Assembly (NCBI RefSeq): GCF_001610875.1
Contig: NZ_CP011272.1
Coordinates: 5,499,988 to 5,563,987, forward strand
Direction: 5' to 3'
Length of the DNA: 64,000 nucleotides
From: Pirellula sp. SH-Sr6A
GTDB lineage: Bacteria; Planctomycetota; Planctomycetia; Pirellulales; Pirellulaceae
Positions 62,998-64,000 of the stretch are shown in pieces; the stretch's first letter is position 1, and every line of letters starts with the position of its first letter. The notes beneath the pieces are model-generated. The model did no database searches. It had not been told where the DNA came from and saw nothing but the letters and a program-made list of their open reading frames with translations. A program made the translations under genes and the position numbers.

Positions 62998-63504
62998 CTA
63001 CTGGCTCCGCTGCTGCTGGGGGCGGGCATCGGTTCGCTTTGCCTGGCGGTCGATGAACTGGTCGATGCGTCTCTTGTTTTCTTGCTGGAGTAGGGAGGGA
63101 TAGCCGTTGAGTAGGACATTCGGGATCATCATGGAGAGCCCAAAGAGGACGCTCACATTGATGCTCTGATACAGGGCGACGGCTCCCACGAAAAGAAACC
63201 CAATCAAGTGGCCAACTTCGGCAAGAGTCATTTGATGCCGGATCGAGGCCAAGTCGGTATGCTTGCCTTCAATCTTGATGCTCTGATTGAAGAATCGGAA
63301 GAAGCTGTTTTTTACGATCCATTTGAACTGCTCGATTCCAAGAGCTCGGTTCAGGGCTTTGCTGCGAATGAAATTCAGGTGGGAGAGTTTATCGTAGTAA
63401 CTGGTTCTCAGCAAAATGGCATTCCCCACTATTCCGACCATCCATGAAATGACGGAAATCGAAAGTCCGAAGGTAAATCCGGTCAGCAGGTGATTTGTAA
63501 CCAT
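62998..63504 (-). CDS. CrtO-like acyltransferase family membrane protein
   Basis: 168 residues with four hydrophobic segments. The core pattern ALNRALGIEQFKWIVKNSFF, the soluble stretch IRHQMTLAEVGHLIGFLFVG and the C-terminal MIPNVLLNGYPSLLQQENKRR match the glycosyl-4,4'-diaponeurosporenoate acyltransferase (CrtO) family, known from staphyloxanthin synthesis, where it adds a fatty acid to the sugar. No carotenoid genes are near, so members outside that pathway may acylate another lipid. It lies in a row of coupled small membrane genes. Confidence 0.55.
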   Translation of the reverse strand: MVTNHLLTGFTFGLSISVISWMVGIVGNAILLRTSYYDKLSHLNFIRSKALNRALGIEQFKWIVKNSFFRFFNQSIKIEGKHTDLASIRHQMTLAEVGHLIGFLFVGAVALYQSINVSVLFGLSMMIPNVLLNGYPSLLQQENKRRIDQFIDRQAKRTDARPQQQRSQ

Positions 63505-63516
63505 CAGTCTGGTGCT

Positions 63517-63948
63517 TCAAGTGAAGCGAAAGGGAAATGAGAACCAACGACAATTGGGTAAATGCGTTGAACGGTGCGTAAAATACAGATTCAATGACAC
63601 ATATCCAATCTTAAGCGAAAAGGTGAAAATGGCAAATAACGAAACACCGACTATGAAATTTGCAAGTATCGCAATGGGGCGTGTCTTTTTGGAGTAGTAT
63701 ACCATCGACCAGATATTGCCACCTTTATCGTTCTTCCTGATGACATGGGCAAGGCTCTGACGCGAACGCTCGAAAACCTCAAAAGGCCAGCCTTGCGTTC
63801 GCTTTGTGTTCCTCCACGTATCGCCAGTAGGCTCAATCCAGTTCAGGGTTGAATCGAAAGTGACTCGAGTGTAAAGATTGCACTGAAACCCAATCGCAAT
63901 CGCCACAACACAAAGCATTAGCCCGCGGATTGATACTTGTTTCTGCAC
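63517..63948 (-). CDS. Membrane protein with SIRGLM motif, 143 residues
   Basis: Begins with QVSIRGLMLCVVAIAIGF, the short basic-aromatic motif followed by a first membrane helix that is common in planctomycete membrane proteins. A second helix is near residue 100 (PIAILANFIVGVSLFAIFTF). Between them lies a soluble region with conserved tryptophans (DTWRNTKRTQGWPFEVF). It is the first gene of the coupled row; the next starts 12 bases after its stop. No homologous function is known. Confidence 0.6.
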   Translation of the reverse strand: MQKQVSIRGLMLCVVAIAIGFQCNLYTRVTFDSTLNWIEPTGDTWRNTKRTQGWPFEVFERSRQSLAHVIRKNDKGGNIWSMVYYSKKTRPIAILANFIVGVSLFAIFTFSLKIGYVSLNLYFTHRSTHLPNCRWFSFPFRFT

Positions 63949-64000
63949 CGAATCATCTCAATTCATAAATAACTACTTAATTCGATAGCGTTGAATACCA

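Noticed and set aside
1-64000. CRISPR array or prophage
   Set aside because: No spaced direct repeats, integrase, capsid or terminase genes were seen.

Overview
The window looks like a chromosomal segment of a planctomycete, most likely of the Pirellulales type. The evidence is the mixture of gene families that are hallmarks of that group: two Tat-exported DUF1501 proteins, a very large DUF1549/DUF1553 (PSD1-type) protein, a planctomycete-type cytochrome c/WD40 protein, a Tat-exported Gfo/Idh/MocA oxidoreductase, PQQ-like beta-propellers, and many secreted or membrane proteins without clear relatives. GC content is moderate. Many starts lack a strong Shine-Dalgarno sequence. No phage, plasmid or CRISPR locus is visible.

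Layout. Bases 1-16.5 kb are ordinary housekeeping and metabolism: the end of a sugar-acid dehydratase and its partner semialdehyde dehydrogenase, truA, small conserved proteins, a secreted lipase-like hydrolase, a large hybrid sensor kinase with a coupled response regulator, a secreted beta-propeller, the ribosome-rescue factor arfB, a Tat oxidoreductase, an enoyl-CoA hydratase, a PolB-like exonuclease, a universal stress protein and an AlkC/AlkD-like DNA repair protein. Bases 16.7-23.8 kb form one operon: a ~1,230-residue multi-pass membrane protein, PspA, a small unknown protein and a membrane histidine kinase. Bases 24.8-33.7 kb hold the planctomycete operon DUF1501 / PSD1 / cytochrome-WD40 on the minus strand and a divergent second DUF1501 gene. 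Bases 33.6-38.6 kb carry a Ski2-like helicase with a DJ-1/PfpI protein, then metF-proC. Bases 39.8-44.5 kb are a three-gene operon of membrane-fusion proteins, the last fused to an M50 metalloprotease. Bases 44.7-49.6 kb encode a 1,618-residue DUF4011 helicase with a Vsr-like nuclease end, probably anti-phage defence, followed by tRNA-Cys.

From the tRNA to the right end (49.8-64 kb) the region is accessory in character. It holds a tandem duplication (period 2,289 bp) of two secreted-protein genes with a mosaic identity pattern, three degenerate copies of an unidentified coding fragment on the opposite strand, a cation diffusion facilitator with a beta-propeller, a lipoprotein hydrolase, an 84-bp MITE-like palindrome, a methyltransferase, a transposase remnant, a DUF2252 protein and a row of small membrane proteins.

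The observations most worth following are: the sensor kinase at 5857-9213, whose N-terminal membrane domain keeps all the ethylene/copper-binding residues of plant ETR1 at identical spacing; the mosaic duplicated cassette at 50.4-54.8 kb; the adaptor/M50 operon; and the PspA operon with a possible sigma-54 promoter.
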